Positions 1 through 7,744 of a stretch of DNA of 64,000 bases are shown here, one piece after another. The DNA is taken from assembly GCA_958296115.1 (NCBI GenBank), contig OY282442.1:468001-532000 (forward strand), given 5' to 3'. The DNA is from an uncultured Dehalococcoidia bacterium. GTDB taxonomy: Bacteria > Chloroflexota > Dehalococcoidia > Lucifugimonadales > CAJWER01. Made by a program: the position numbers and the translations under genes. The notes below the pieces were generated by a model. It was not told where the DNA came from and did not search any database. It worked only from the letters and a program-made list of their open reading frames with translations. How positions within the stretch are numbered: position 1 is the stretch's first letter; each line of letters opens with the position of its first letter.

Positions 1-169
1 GTTCGCTCATGCGCGTCGCCGTTCAGTATCTGTATACTTACTTGATGAGTAAGTGTGGATATACTAGCCGAGCGGCAAGAAGTTTGTCAACGCCGTACGG
101 GGCACCCGCTCCGCCAGATATCCTGTACCATTGCAGGCGCTCAATTCGGCACCGTGATGGAGGTCCGCC
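1..169. other. Upstream region with operator-like palindrome
   Basis: No gene is visible here. An inverted repeat (ACTTACT at 36-42, AGTAAGT at 48-54, 5-nt spacer) overlaps a TATACT hexamer at 33-38, and a second TATACT lies at 60-65. Neither hexamer has a good -35 partner. The dyad could be a repressor site for the dehydrogenase gene that starts at 170, but this is only suggestive. Confidence 0.25.
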
Positions 170-1171
170 ATGCCAATTATGGGGAAGCGCCTGGTCGCAG
201 TCGGCGGCAGGATCGAGATGGAGGACGTGGAGATCCCAGACCCTGGGCCTGGTCAGGTCCTCGCGCGGGTTACGCGGAGCCAGGTCAGCGCGGGCAGTGA
301 GAAGAGCGCGATCATCTCAGGGGCCGCTGGCGTGCGCAAGCCGCTGGGATATACGACTGTGGGGCGCGTCGTCGAGGCCGGGCTTGGGATGGAATCGTTC
401 CGCCCTGGGGACCGGGCGCTCGCGTTCGGCCACCATGGCACGCACTGGGTGACCGAGCCGGAGGCGAATCCTGGCGACCCTATCCATGTCCAGCGGATAA
501 CCCGCGACATATCGGACGAGCAGGCGGCGATGTCGAGGCTCGGAGACGTGGCGCTGCACTGCGTCCGCCGAGCAGAACTGCAGATCGACGAGAAGGTGGC
601 CGTGTTCGGCGCTGGAGTGGTAGGCCAGCTCACCATAGCCTTCTGCCGCCTATCGGGGGCATACCCGGTCGTCGCGGTGGACCTGGACGATTGGCGGCTG
701 GAACTGGCGGTCAAGAGCGGGGCGACGCACACAGTGAACGCTGGCAGAGAGGATGCGGCCGCGGCCGTGATGGAGCTGACAGGCGGCGGGGCGGAGTCCG
801 TGTTCCACGCCAATCGCGAGCCGGATGCGCTGGGGGACTGTATGCGGGCGTGCGCCGAGCGCGGCAAGGTGACGCTGGTCGGCAGCCCTCCCGGCGCGGC
901 GCGCGTCGGCCTGCAGGTCGAGCTGCTGCGCCGGGAGCTGGATATACGGGGGTCGTATGGCGACATCCACGACGCGCATCGCTACTACCGCTGGACCCAG
1001 CGCCGAGACAGGGAGGCGATCATGCGCATGATCGAGTCGGGGGATCTGGCCGTGGACCATCTGATCAGCCATGTCGCGGACCCTGCGGACGCCGACGAGC
1101 TATACGGGAAGATAGTCAGCGGGCCGGCGGGCTGGATGGCTATCTTCTTCGACTGGACGAGGGTGAGCTAG
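170..1171 (+). CDS. MDR-family (zinc-binding-dehydrogenase-like) NAD(P)-dependent oxidoreductase
   Basis: Medium-chain dehydrogenase/reductase of 333 aa. It has an N-terminal GroES-like domain and a Rossmann domain whose GAGVVG turn is at about residues 147-152. An Asp at the end of the second strand (VAVD, about 171) favours NAD(H). Where zinc-dependent alcohol dehydrogenases carry a catalytic Cys, this protein reads SAGSE, so the catalytic zinc is probably absent. The ATG at 170 follows GGAGG at a good distance. The substrate is unknown. A paralogue of the same zinc-less type lies at the far end of the window (62730-63698). The next gene is convergent. Confidence 0.85.
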   Translation: MPIMGKRLVAVGGRIEMEDVEIPDPGPGQVLARVTRSQVSAGSEKSAIISGAAGVRKPLGYTTVGRVVEAGLGMESFRPGDRALAFGHHGTHWVTEPEANPGDPIHVQRITRDISDEQAAMSRLGDVALHCVRRAELQIDEKVAVFGAGVVGQLTIAFCRLSGAYPVVAVDLDDWRLELAVKSGATHTVNAGREDAAAAVMELTGGGAESVFHANREPDALGDCMRACAERGKVTLVGSPPGAARVGLQVELLRRELDIRGSYGDIHDAHRYYRWTQRRDREAIMRMIESGDLAVDHLISHVADPADADELYGKIVSGPAGWMAIFFDWTRVS

Positions 1172-1181
1172 GCCCGGGGAG

Positions 1182-1601
1182 TCAGCCGGCCCCCACCCAG
1201 CCGCCCTGGGAGATGTCGAGCATCACCCCGTCTGGGCCAGTGTACTTGAGCTCGACGTTGCGCCCGCCGTGCCCGCTGCCCATGCCGGCGTGGAGGGCCT
1301 CGTTGACCTCGTCCTTGGGGAGCGAATCGGCCTTGCGGAGCCTGGCGTCGGCAGCTTCGGCGTCATCGACCTGGAAGCCGATGTGGTGAATGCCGGAGTA
1401 CTCCTTGCCCTGGTCGCCGGCCACTATGTCGTTCTTGAATTTCAACACCGCGATGTTGATGTTGCCGTCGCTCAGGTAGTAGCCCTCGGCATTGTCGCCG
1501 TCAACCCTGCCGACCATCTCCAGGTCGAACACGTCTCGATAGAAGGCTGCGGTCGAATCTGGGTCCTGTGTCGCGATTGCGACGTGCTTCAGCTTTGCCA
1601 T
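1182..1601 (-). CDS. VOC-family (glyoxalase/dioxygenase fold) protein
   Basis: 139 aa, the length of a single vicinal-oxygen-chelate unit made of two beta-alpha-beta-beta-beta modules. Candidate metal ligands are the His of KHVAIAT near the N-terminus, the His of IHHIGFQVDD in the middle and the Glu of NVELKYTGPDG near the C-terminus. GGAGA precedes the ATG on the minus strand. The family includes glyoxalase I, extradiol dioxygenases and epimerases, and nothing here fixes the reaction. It is convergent with the upstream dehydrogenase, with only 10 nt between stop codons. Confidence 0.85.
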   Translation of the reverse strand: MAKLKHVAIATQDPDSTAAFYRDVFDLEMVGRVDGDNAEGYYLSDGNINIAVLKFKNDIVAGDQGKEYSGIHHIGFQVDDAEAADARLRKADSLPKDEVNEALHAGMGSGHGGRNVELKYTGPDGVMLDISQGGWVGAG

Positions 1602-1801
1602 GACTCTCCTTATGACGCTTCACCGGAGCGCACTTCGGGGTGTCCCGCGCGGCAAGCGCCGCCACAGGTCAATATAGGCGCGACGCAGCCGCCTGTCAAC
1701 ACGCCCATCGGCCTTCTGACGCCCTGACTCCGTAACCACTAGCCCGCAGCCCCCTCTTTGTGCTAACGTTCGTGGCAGCTCAGCCGCGCGGGAGACGCCG
1801 A

Positions 1802-2146
1802 ATGGTCGCTCACCTCGAAGCCCTGCAGCAAGTCGTCCAGGACGCCATAGACCAGGAGAGGCTCGGAGAGCCGCAGTTCATCCGCTGCGTCGTCCGCGCC
1901 CCAGACGAACGCTCGCTGGGCACGGTCCTCGACCGAATCGCCTCGATGGGCGCGTCATGGTTCGGCAGCGCCCCCGCGAACAGGACGCGGAGGGGCGCGG
2001 GCAGCGGCGTGTACCTGACGGAGATGTCCACTTGGGATACAGGCCAGTCGGCCATCCTCACCGTGAGCGCAACTATCGGCGTCGGCTCGCAGGGCATAGA
2101 CCTGATGCTCGTGGGCAGCCGAGGCGCACTATACCATCAGGTGTGA
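1802..2146 (+). CDS. Conserved-looking hypothetical protein, 114 aa
   Basis: I do not recognise this family. The reading frame is open from 1760, but the ATG at 1802 (MVAHLEALQQ) is the more natural start. The protein looks soluble, with an N-terminal helix, a mixed alpha/beta middle (FIRCVVRAPDERSLGTVLDRI) and a glycine-rich C-terminus (GSRGALYHQV) like the tail strands of Gfo/Idh/MocA proteins. It ends 4 nt before the Gfo/Idh/MocA gene at 2151, so the two are probably co-transcribed and functionally linked. It could be an accessory domain that is fused to the oxidoreductase in other genomes. Confidence 0.6.
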   Translation: MVAHLEALQQVVQDAIDQERLGEPQFIRCVVRAPDERSLGTVLDRIASMGASWFGSAPANRTRRGAGSGVYLTEMSTWDTGQSAILTVSATIGVGSQGIDLMLVGSRGALYHQV

Positions 2147-2150
2147 TGCC

Positions 2151-3305
2151 ATGACCAAGTACGGAGTCCTACTAGCGGGCGCGAAGCGCACGCACCAGGA
2201 GAGCCACGCGGAGGTATTCGCCGCGCATCCCCAATGCGAGCTCGTGGCGGTGGCCAGCGAGAAGGGCGACCCGGAGGGACGAGTCTCCCAGTACCAGGAG
2301 CTCGCCGACGAGCTCGGCCTGCCCCACGTCGCGGACCTCGACGAGGCCCTCGCCCGCGATGACGTCCATATCGTCAGCTCGACGCCCGCGGTTGAGCGGC
2401 GCGGCATTGTTGCGGCCAGATGCATGGACGCAGGCAAGCACGTCTATCTCGACAAGCCGCTGGCCGGCGCGGTCGCAGACCTCGACCTGATAGTATCGGC
2501 CGCAGAGCGAAACGGCGTAGCCACGCAGATGTTCACGCAGAACCGGGCTGGCTGGGTGCAGGACGCGAAGCGGGCGGTGGCGAACGGCGCAATCGGCGAG
2601 CTCAAGGCGATTCACGCCGAGAATCTATTCTCCAAGGGGCGCGCCGGCTCCGTCCCCAAGGGCACGGCGCGCAAGGAGAGCGAAAATCTCGACCGCTATA
2701 CGTACCTGGAAGCCAAGCGCGAGATGTTCGACGTCGGCATATACAGCCTCGGCTTCATACACGAGGTTACCGGCGGGCTCGGCTTCGAGTCCGTAATGGG
2801 GCACACTGGCAACTACTTCTTCGCCGAGCACGTGGGCGCCGGCGTAGAGGACTTCGGCGTGATGATGGCGAGCCTGGAAGGCGGCGTGACCGCCACCGCG
2901 CTGGGCGGCAGGTTCGGCTGGACCAGCCACCCCATGAGCGGACCCCAGAAGGTCGTGGTCGTAGGCACAGAGGGCACGATGACGTTCGACCCCTTCGCCC
3001 TCCGCGTCGAGGTATACAACAACGAGCCCGACTTCGCGCAGCCGCCTGTCGATCCCTACGACCCGATGGGCATGTGGGGCGCGTCCCACCCAGCATACGC
3101 CCCCATGCCAAAGCGCCGCTGGACGGCGTTGAGGTCCGGAAGCGTCATGGCTGACGACGTGGCGGCGTTCGTCGAGGCGATAGACACGGGCGTCCAGCCA
3201 GACATGAACGCGAGAACGGCCGCGTCGCTGACCGAGGTGATTCTGGGGGGTTTCATCTCCGCCGCGCGGGGCGAAGAGGTAACTCTTCCCCTACCGCGAG
3301 AATGA
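2151..3305 (+). CDS. Gfo/Idh/MocA-family NAD(P)-dependent oxidoreductase
   Basis: 384 aa with an N-terminal Rossmann fold (LLAGAKRTHQESH) and the family motif around the catalytic Lys, here YLDKPLAG at about residues 100-107 in place of the usual EKP. The C-terminal alpha/beta domain contains FDVGIYSLGFIHEVTGG, the usual interface and substrate region. Members oxidise or reduce sugars, inositols and related polyols, and the substrate cannot be read from sequence. The start is 4 nt after the preceding stop. A second, divergent member of the family lies at 12918-13922. Confidence 0.85.
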   Translation: MTKYGVLLAGAKRTHQESHAEVFAAHPQCELVAVASEKGDPEGRVSQYQELADELGLPHVADLDEALARDDVHIVSSTPAVERRGIVAARCMDAGKHVYLDKPLAGAVADLDLIVSAAERNGVATQMFTQNRAGWVQDAKRAVANGAIGELKAIHAENLFSKGRAGSVPKGTARKESENLDRYTYLEAKREMFDVGIYSLGFIHEVTGGLGFESVMGHTGNYFFAEHVGAGVEDFGVMMASLEGGVTATALGGRFGWTSHPMSGPQKVVVVGTEGTMTFDPFALRVEVYNNEPDFAQPPVDPYDPMGMWGASHPAYAPMPKRRWTALRSGSVMADDVAAFVEAIDTGVQPDMNARTAASLTEVILGGFISAARGEEVTLPLPRE

Positions 3306-3412
3306 GACGGCTCACTCTCAGCGCCTCGACGCAGCCATGAGGCGTCCTCCCTATTCCCCAGGCCGCGCTGCATTCGGGGCGGCATTGGCTGGATTCAGGG
3401 CGCAAATCCGGG

Positions 3413-3442
3413 TTGACATTGACGGCGGGGGTTTGCTATTCT
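3413..3442 (+). promoter_or_regulatory. Sigma70-type promoter, TTGACA-N18-TATTCT
   Basis: Perfect -35 TTGACA at 3413-3418 and TATTCT at 3437-3442, separated by 18 nt and preceded by TGC (extended -10 like). The predicted start is about 3449. The same hexamers, spacing and TGC occur in the promoters of the triplicated element (12096-12125 and 60684-60713). Confidence 0.6.
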
Positions 3443-3513
3443 CTCACTCAGGAGAGAGTACTAACGGGACTCCTCCGATAACTGGCCAGAGGGCCTGACT
3501 AGGAGGTGGCAGG

Positions 3514-3594
3514 ATGGTAATGAAGATTGTCGTCCGGAACCGTCAGTGGAAGTTCCCTACTACCGCCCCTATCGGCTCTGGTAGTGGTCGGTAG
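3514..3594 (+). CDS. Small ORF, 26 aa, with strong Shine-Dalgarno
   Basis: ATG at 3514 is preceded by AGGAGG at 3501-3506 with ideal spacing. The short basic peptide begins MVMKIVVRNRQWKF, ends GSGSGR and stops at TAG 3592-3594. It lies inside a self-contained unit with a strong promoter upstream (3413-3442), a 7-bp hairpin at 3623-3646 and a terminator at 3746-3783. I know no homologue. It may be a real microprotein, a regulatory leader peptide, or incidental to an sRNA. The rest of the 3306-3883 gap shows no other gene. Confidence 0.45.
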   Translation: MVMKIVVRNRQWKFPTTAPIGSGSGR

Positions 3595-3745
3595 AGGCGG
3601 GGGAGGCTGATAGAGCCGGTAGGGGCCCGGAAGAGCTTGCGGGCCCGCGTACACTGAAGAACCAGCCCATGGCGCACTCGAACGGAGGCGCATCGGCATC
3701 CGGCAAGTAGTATCCGGTAGTGCGGGACCAAGGGTTACGATAAGC

Positions 3746-3783
3746 GGGGTAGGCGCATTCTTGAAGTTGCGCCTGCCCCTCTT
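3746..3783 (+). terminator. Intrinsic terminator of the small transcription unit
   Basis: A 12-bp stem (3746-3757 with 3768-3779, one G-U pair) and a 10-nt loop are followed by TCTT. A second hairpin, GGGCCCG/CGGGCCC, lies upstream at 3623-3646. Together with the promoter at 3413 this bounds a transcript of roughly 330 nt. Confidence 0.55.
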
Positions 3784-3883
3784 ACGTTCAGCGGCCCAAG
3801 CTCCATCGGTCTTGACCGGGCATCGAGCGGTCTATACCATGATATTGGCCGCGGAGCGGCAATTCGACGATAGGAGGCGGCAA

Positions 3884-4210
3884 ATGCCCAGGTACATGGT
3901 GCGAGCGTCGTACACCTCGGAGGGGCTCAAGGGACTGATCAAGGACGGCGGGGTTGCCAGACGCGACGCAGTCACCGCCGGCGTAGAGGCGATGGGCGGC
4001 TCTGTCGAGACGTTCCTGTACGCCTTTGGGGAAGACGACGTGTACGTGATAGTAGATGTGCCCGACCGGATAACGATGGCGTCGATCGCCCTGACCGTAG
4101 GGGCCTCGGGAGCGGTCTCCCTGAGCACCACGGTCATGCTGACCCCAGAGGAGATCGACGAGGCCATCGATAAGACCTTCAACTACCACCCCCCGGGCCA
4201 CTCCCACTAG
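3884..4210 (+). CDS. GYD-domain protein
   Basis: 108 aa. The frame is open further upstream, but the ATG at 3884 is chosen because GGAGG sits just before it and the homology begins at MPRYMVRASYT. The pattern matches the GYD family: small ferredoxin-like proteins of unknown function with a YTSEGLKGL start, a GGSVETFLYAFGEDDVYVIVD middle strand and a helical tail (TPEEIDEAIDKT). No catalytic residues can be assigned. The gene stands alone, and a GC-rich hairpin (4221-4254) follows its stop. Confidence 0.8.
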   Translation: MPRYMVRASYTSEGLKGLIKDGGVARRDAVTAGVEAMGGSVETFLYAFGEDDVYVIVDVPDRITMASIALTVGASGAVSLSTTVMLTPEEIDEAIDKTFNYHPPGHSH

Positions 4211-4220
4211 ATCCCCAGAG

Positions 4221-4254
4221 GGGGGCGTCGTATCTGATTAGTGAACACGCCCCC
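4221..4254 (+). terminator. GC hairpin after the GYD gene
   Basis: GGGGGCGT at 4221-4228 pairs with ACGCCCCC at 4247-4254 across an 18-nt loop. No clear T-tract follows. It may act as a terminator, and it abuts the left end of a dispersed repeat. Confidence 0.35.
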
Positions 4255-4370
4255 TAGCGCTCCGTCCATTTGACGAGCAGGCAGTCCCGCCTTAGTCCCC
4301 TCTCCCGTCAAGGGAGAGGGCTAGGGTGAGGGTGATCTCAGAGCGCCAAACTACATTGAAGCAATTCCAG
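4254..4370 (+). repeat. Dispersed palindromic MITE/REP element, copy 1
   Basis: Matches the copies at 63840-63966, 38505-38614 and 33196-33288. The left end reads CTCCGTCCATTT, the centre is the CCCTCTCCC...GGGAGAGGG palindrome followed by CTAGGGTGAGGGTGA, and the right end reads AAACTACATTGAAGCAAT. It carries no ORF. The fuller copy near 63.9 kb has CTAGTACT termini in inverted orientation. Confidence 0.7.
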
Positions 4371-4407
4371 CCCTGAACAGGACGAACTCCAACCGGAGGG
4401 CAACTAG

Positions 4408-5268
4408 ATGAAGCTGTACATCCTTGGAGCCGGGACCCCGAGGCCGGCGCCCGATAGGTTCGGGTCTTCCTACGTGGTGCAGGTTGGCGGCGACCACATC
4501 ATGTTCGACTGCGGCCCCGCGGCGACTCACAAGCTCTCCAAGGTAGGACTGAGCCCCGTCCAGATAGACTACCTGCTCTTCACCCATCACCACTTCGACC
4601 ACGACGTGGACTACCCCTGCTTCCTGTTCAGCCGATGGAACCTGCACGTCGGAGACGAGAACGAGCTGCAGGTGTTCGGTCCCACGCTGACCGAGCAACT
4701 TACCCACCGGCTGATGGACGAGCACGAGGGAGCGTTCGCGCACGACTGGATAGCGCGCATCAACCATCCCCTGAGCCTGAACGCCTATACCAGCAGAGGC
4801 GGCAAGCTGCCCCGGCCCGCGCCATCGTTCCAGGTATCGGACATCGGCCCCGGCAAGGTCTGCCAGGGCCCCAACTGGGAGATAACCGCGGCCCCCGCCG
4901 AGCACGTCGAGCCATGGCTCGACTCGCTGGCCTACAGGCTCGACAGCGACGAGGGCAGCATAGTCGTCACGGGCGACACCGGGCCATGCCAGTCAGTCAC
5001 CGACCTTGCCGCGGATGTTGACACGCTGGTCTGCCTGTGCGTGAACATCCAGGAGGAGATTGAGACCACGCCAGAGCCCGAGTACATGTGCGGCAGCGTC
5101 ACCTCCGCCGAGATGGCGCGCGACGCAGGCGCGAAGAGCCTCATCCTCGTCCACCAGGTCGACGACTTGGACGAGCCGGGCCGGACAGAACGCGCCTTGG
5201 CCGACGTCACCCGCATATACGACGGCCCCGTGGTCTGGGGCCGCGAGCTGATGGAGGTGGACATCTAG
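4408..5268 (+). CDS. MBL-fold metallo-hydrolase, RNase Z-like
   Basis: 286 aa. The metallo-beta-lactamase signature HxHxDH is present as THHHFDHD at about residues 59-66. An Asp in VTGDTGP (about 190) and a late His in LILVHQ complete a two-metal site. The N-terminus (MKLYILGAGTPRP) resembles the RNase Z/arylsulfatase/PhnP branch. It could act on RNA 3' ends, cyclic phosphodiesters or arylsulfates, and context does not decide. GGAGG upstream supports the ATG at 4408. It stands alone, with the next gene convergent. Confidence 0.8.
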   Translation: MKLYILGAGTPRPAPDRFGSSYVVQVGGDHIMFDCGPAATHKLSKVGLSPVQIDYLLFTHHHFDHDVDYPCFLFSRWNLHVGDENELQVFGPTLTEQLTHRLMDEHEGAFAHDWIARINHPLSLNAYTSRGGKLPRPAPSFQVSDIGPGKVCQGPNWEITAAPAEHVEPWLDSLAYRLDSDEGSIVVTGDTGPCQSVTDLAADVDTLVCLCVNIQEEIETTPEPEYMCGSVTSAEMARDAGAKSLILVHQVDDLDEPGRTERALADVTRIYDGPVVWGRELMEVDI

Positions 5269-5308
5269 CGCGGCCTAGCCCCCCTACTTCCCGGATCTGG
5301 AATGAAGG

Positions 5309-6241
5309 CTACCGCCGCAGTATGCGGTCCCTCAGGCGGGTCCACTTCGAGCTGAGGTAGGGGCTTGCGTCTAGGAGCCGCTGGAGGGTCTTGTACTTGG
5401 ACGTGCTCAGCTTGGCCGCGCCGAGCGCCTTGGCCGCGTCGTTCGCTGCCGCGCTCGCGGCCATCGCGTCCCCAGAGCCTGGCGCGCGCTTCGACCACGC
5501 CACGTCTATGCTCTTGCCCCAGTCCGTGTCGTTCCCATCGGTCAGCTCCACGGTCATGTTCCCGCCGCCTCGCGGTATGGTGACCGTTACCTCGGATGAC
5601 GAATCGAGATACTTGGAGAAGGTGGAGTAGCCCTGCGCCCGAAAGTCGAAGCTGGGGTCCAGCCGCTGCATCGTCTCCAGCAGCTTGCTTCCGTTGATCC
5701 GACCCTCCTGGTCCATCCCCGTCCGCATGGACCGGATCAGCAAGCTGGCCTGCGGACTCGGCTGCGCGGCCTCGGCTGCCCTGTTGGCGGGGAGCGCCTG
5801 CTCCAAGTCGTAGTAGCGGTCGCTCGACTTCACGAGCGTTTGCGATACCCCCCTCTTCCGGCCCGCGACCATCACGCTCTTGCCAGACGCCCGCAGCCTG
5901 CTCACCAGCGGCACGAAGTCCGTGTCCGACGACACCACCACGAAAATATCGACGGGCGAGGTGTACAGCAGCTCCACCGCGTCTATGGCGAGCCGAATGT
6001 CGCTGGAATTCTTCCCCGAATGGAACAGCTGGATCGGCTCGATGCCAAGCTCCAGCAGCTGGTCGCGCTGCCTCCGCGAGCCAGCCTGAGACCAGTCGGC
6101 GTAGGCCCGCTTCACTGTCACCCGCCCGTGGTCTGACACCTGGTCGAGGAGCCACTCGATCGCGCCAAGCCCCACGTTCTCGAAGTCTATGAGCACGGCC
6201 ACCTGCCGCTCGTCACGTCTCTCTGCTATCACTGTCGTCAC
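5309..6241 (-). CDS. NYN-domain (PIN-like) ribonuclease with C-terminal LOTUS/OST-HTH domain
   Basis: 310 aa. Residues about 13-165 form a NYN domain: LIDFENVG supplies the first acidic residue, KNSSDIRLAIDAVE the middle acidic pair, and VVVSSDTDFVPLV the late Asp residues, all consistent with a PIN-fold metal-dependent RNase. The segment about 185-240 (INGSKLLETMQRLDP, RAQGYSTFSKYLD) looks like an OST-HTH/LOTUS RNA-binding module. The bacterial NYN-LOTUS pairing (LabA/Limkain-like) suggests RNA processing or decay. The C-terminal 70 residues are Ala/Ser-rich and unassigned. Confidence 0.8.
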   Translation of the reverse strand: MTTVIAERRDERQVAVLIDFENVGLGAIEWLLDQVSDHGRVTVKRAYADWSQAGSRRQRDQLLELGIEPIQLFHSGKNSSDIRLAIDAVELLYTSPVDIFVVVSSDTDFVPLVSRLRASGKSVMVAGRKRGVSQTLVKSSDRYYDLEQALPANRAAEAAQPSPQASLLIRSMRTGMDQEGRINGSKLLETMQRLDPSFDFRAQGYSTFSKYLDSSSEVTVTIPRGGGNMTVELTDGNDTDWGKSIDVAWSKRAPGSGDAMAASAAANDAAKALGAAKLSTSKYKTLQRLLDASPYLSSKWTRLRDRILRR

Positions 6242-6296
6242 TAGCTGCCTCTATTCCTTTCAGTTCTCTGCTTGATGATGATACGTCAATCGGAGC

Positions 6297-6644
6297 TCAC
6301 GAACACATCCCGCCCAAGGGCTTGCCGCCCAGCAAGTGCAGGTGCAGATGGCTCACCGACTGGTCTGCGTCGCGGCCCTGGTTCACGACGAGCCGGTACC
6401 CCGAGCCGTCCACGCCCTCGATGGCGGCCATCTCCCCAGCGGTCGAGAACATCGCGCCGACGGCCTCGCGCTCGTCCGGCGTCAGGCCAGGCAGCGACGT
6501 GATATGGCTGTTCGGTATCACCAACAGGTGGACCGGGGCCCTGGGGTTGATGTCCCGAATCACGAAGCAGCGCTCATCGCGGCGCAGCGCGTCGGCCGGT
6601 ATCTCGCCGTCCCTAATCTTGCAGAAGATGCAATCGCTCGCCAC
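6297..6644 (-). CDS. HIT-family (histidine triad) nucleotide hydrolase
   Basis: A GTG at 6644 is preferred because AGGAGG lies 6 nt upstream and family homology begins at SDCIFCKIRDGEIPA; the longer frame to 6683 has no such site. The 115-aa product carries the histidine triad HLHLHLLGG near the C-terminus, and the N-terminal CIFC pair is typical of HINT-type proteins that hydrolyse purine nucleoside phosphoramidates. It lies downstream of the YIP1-like gene, same strand, with 16 nt between them. Confidence 0.9.
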   Translation of the reverse strand: MASDCIFCKIRDGEIPADALRRDERCFVIRDINPRAPVHLLVIPNSHITSLPGLTPDEREAVGAMFSTAGEMAAIEGVDGSGYRLVVNQGRDADQSVSHLHLHLLGGKPLGGMCS

Positions 6645-6660
6645 GTTAGTCCTCCTGTGT

Positions 6661-7206
6661 TCAGCAGGTTCCTTGAGAGCCAACCGACAATATGAAGGGC
6701 TCCATCAGCATCAACGGGATGAACCCCACGGCCACCACGAACGCCGCCCGCGCAATTTGGTCATAACCGAACAACCCCCGCACCGCCATGAGCATGAGGC
6801 CGATCCACCAGAATGGAATCACCCACCTCAACGGAGTTCCCACGAAGGGGAGCAGAGAGCCTACCAGGAACAGCCGCGGGGTCATCGCGAAGCCCAGCAC
6901 TCTGGCGACCTTCAGGAAGTCGGGGCCGGACTGCCCCGCTCCGTAGTCCGACGGCAGAGGCGGGAACAGCTTGTGCCCTACCAGGAGGACGAGGAAGCTG
7001 ATGAGAAGCCACCACGCGACCCTCTGCACCATGAATATGAGGTAGCAGCGCGGGTCGTTGCCCTCCAGCCCGACCACGTGGGCGATGGCTCCGAGCAGGA
7101 CTATCATGGCTGCCTGCGCGAGGGCCGTCGGGTCCCCGGCAATTTCCAGATACAGGCGCTCGTCGAAGCTGAGAGCGCGCACCATCCTGCGGAAGATCGA
7201 GTTCAT
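6661..7206 (-). CDS. YIP1-family-like integral membrane protein
   Basis: 181 aa with about five hydrophobic segments (AMIVLLGAIAHVVGL, VAWWLLISFLVLLVG, RLFLVGSLLPFVG, VIPFWWIGLMLMAVRG, AAFVVAVGFIPLMLM). The order and the FLKVARVLGFAMTPRLF motif resemble the YIP1 superfamily of small membrane proteins. Function is unknown. It is the upstream partner of the HIT gene on the same strand. Confidence 0.65.
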   Translation of the reverse strand: MNSIFRRMVRALSFDERLYLEIAGDPTALAQAAMIVLLGAIAHVVGLEGNDPRCYLIFMVQRVAWWLLISFLVLLVGHKLFPPLPSDYGAGQSGPDFLKVARVLGFAMTPRLFLVGSLLPFVGTPLRWVIPFWWIGLMLMAVRGLFGYDQIARAAFVVAVGFIPLMLMEPFILSVGSQGTC

Positions 7207-7252
7207 CCGAACTCAAGACCTGCCTGCGCTCCCGCCTCCTGGGACGGCGTCC

Positions 7253-7645
7253 TCACGACCTGTGCTGTAGCAGCTCGACGCGCGCCCCTCCCGGGGTCTT
7301 GATGAAAGCGATGATAGGGCCGTTCGGCACGTCCACCGGCCCTTCCATGAGCTGCGCCCCCATGCCCGTCAGCCGCCCAATCTCCGCCGCCATGTCTTCG
7401 ACCTTGATGCCGAAGTGCTCCAGGCCCCAGTGGGCGCTCGCGTCCGCGCAGCCCATCTTCTCGTCCGTCCGCGACCCAGAGACGTTCACTATCGCGCCGT
7501 CGGAGGTCTCGCAGCGGATGAAGCGGTCGCCCCAAGGGCGAACGGCGTCGCTGATTATCTTGAAGCCGAAGGCGCGGACGTACCAATCCGCAACCGCCTT
7601 CGGATCCGGCGCTTTCAGGTGTACGTGATCGAACTCGTAAGCCAT
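7253..7645 (-). CDS. VOC-family protein
   Basis: 130 aa, a single VOC unit. Candidate metal ligands are the His of FDHVHLKAPD near the start, the His of GLEHFGIKVED in the middle and the Glu of RVELLQ at the C-terminus. The sequence is not close to the VOC protein at 1182-1601, so the two are not recent duplicates. It probably binds a small substrate through a divalent metal, but the reaction is not identifiable. Confidence 0.85.
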   Translation of the reverse strand: MAYEFDHVHLKAPDPKAVADWYVRAFGFKIISDAVRPWGDRFIRCETSDGAIVNVSGSRTDEKMGCADASAHWGLEHFGIKVEDMAAEIGRLTGMGAQLMEGPVDVPNGPIIAFIKTPGGARVELLQHRS

Positions 7646-7744
7646 GCAAGGCTCCTAGAATCAGGTGTGATGCATCACGCGACAGAGTAGGTTATCCGCT
7701 CCAACGATGTCAAGACGATGCGCTCGTCCGAACCCGTTTCAATT

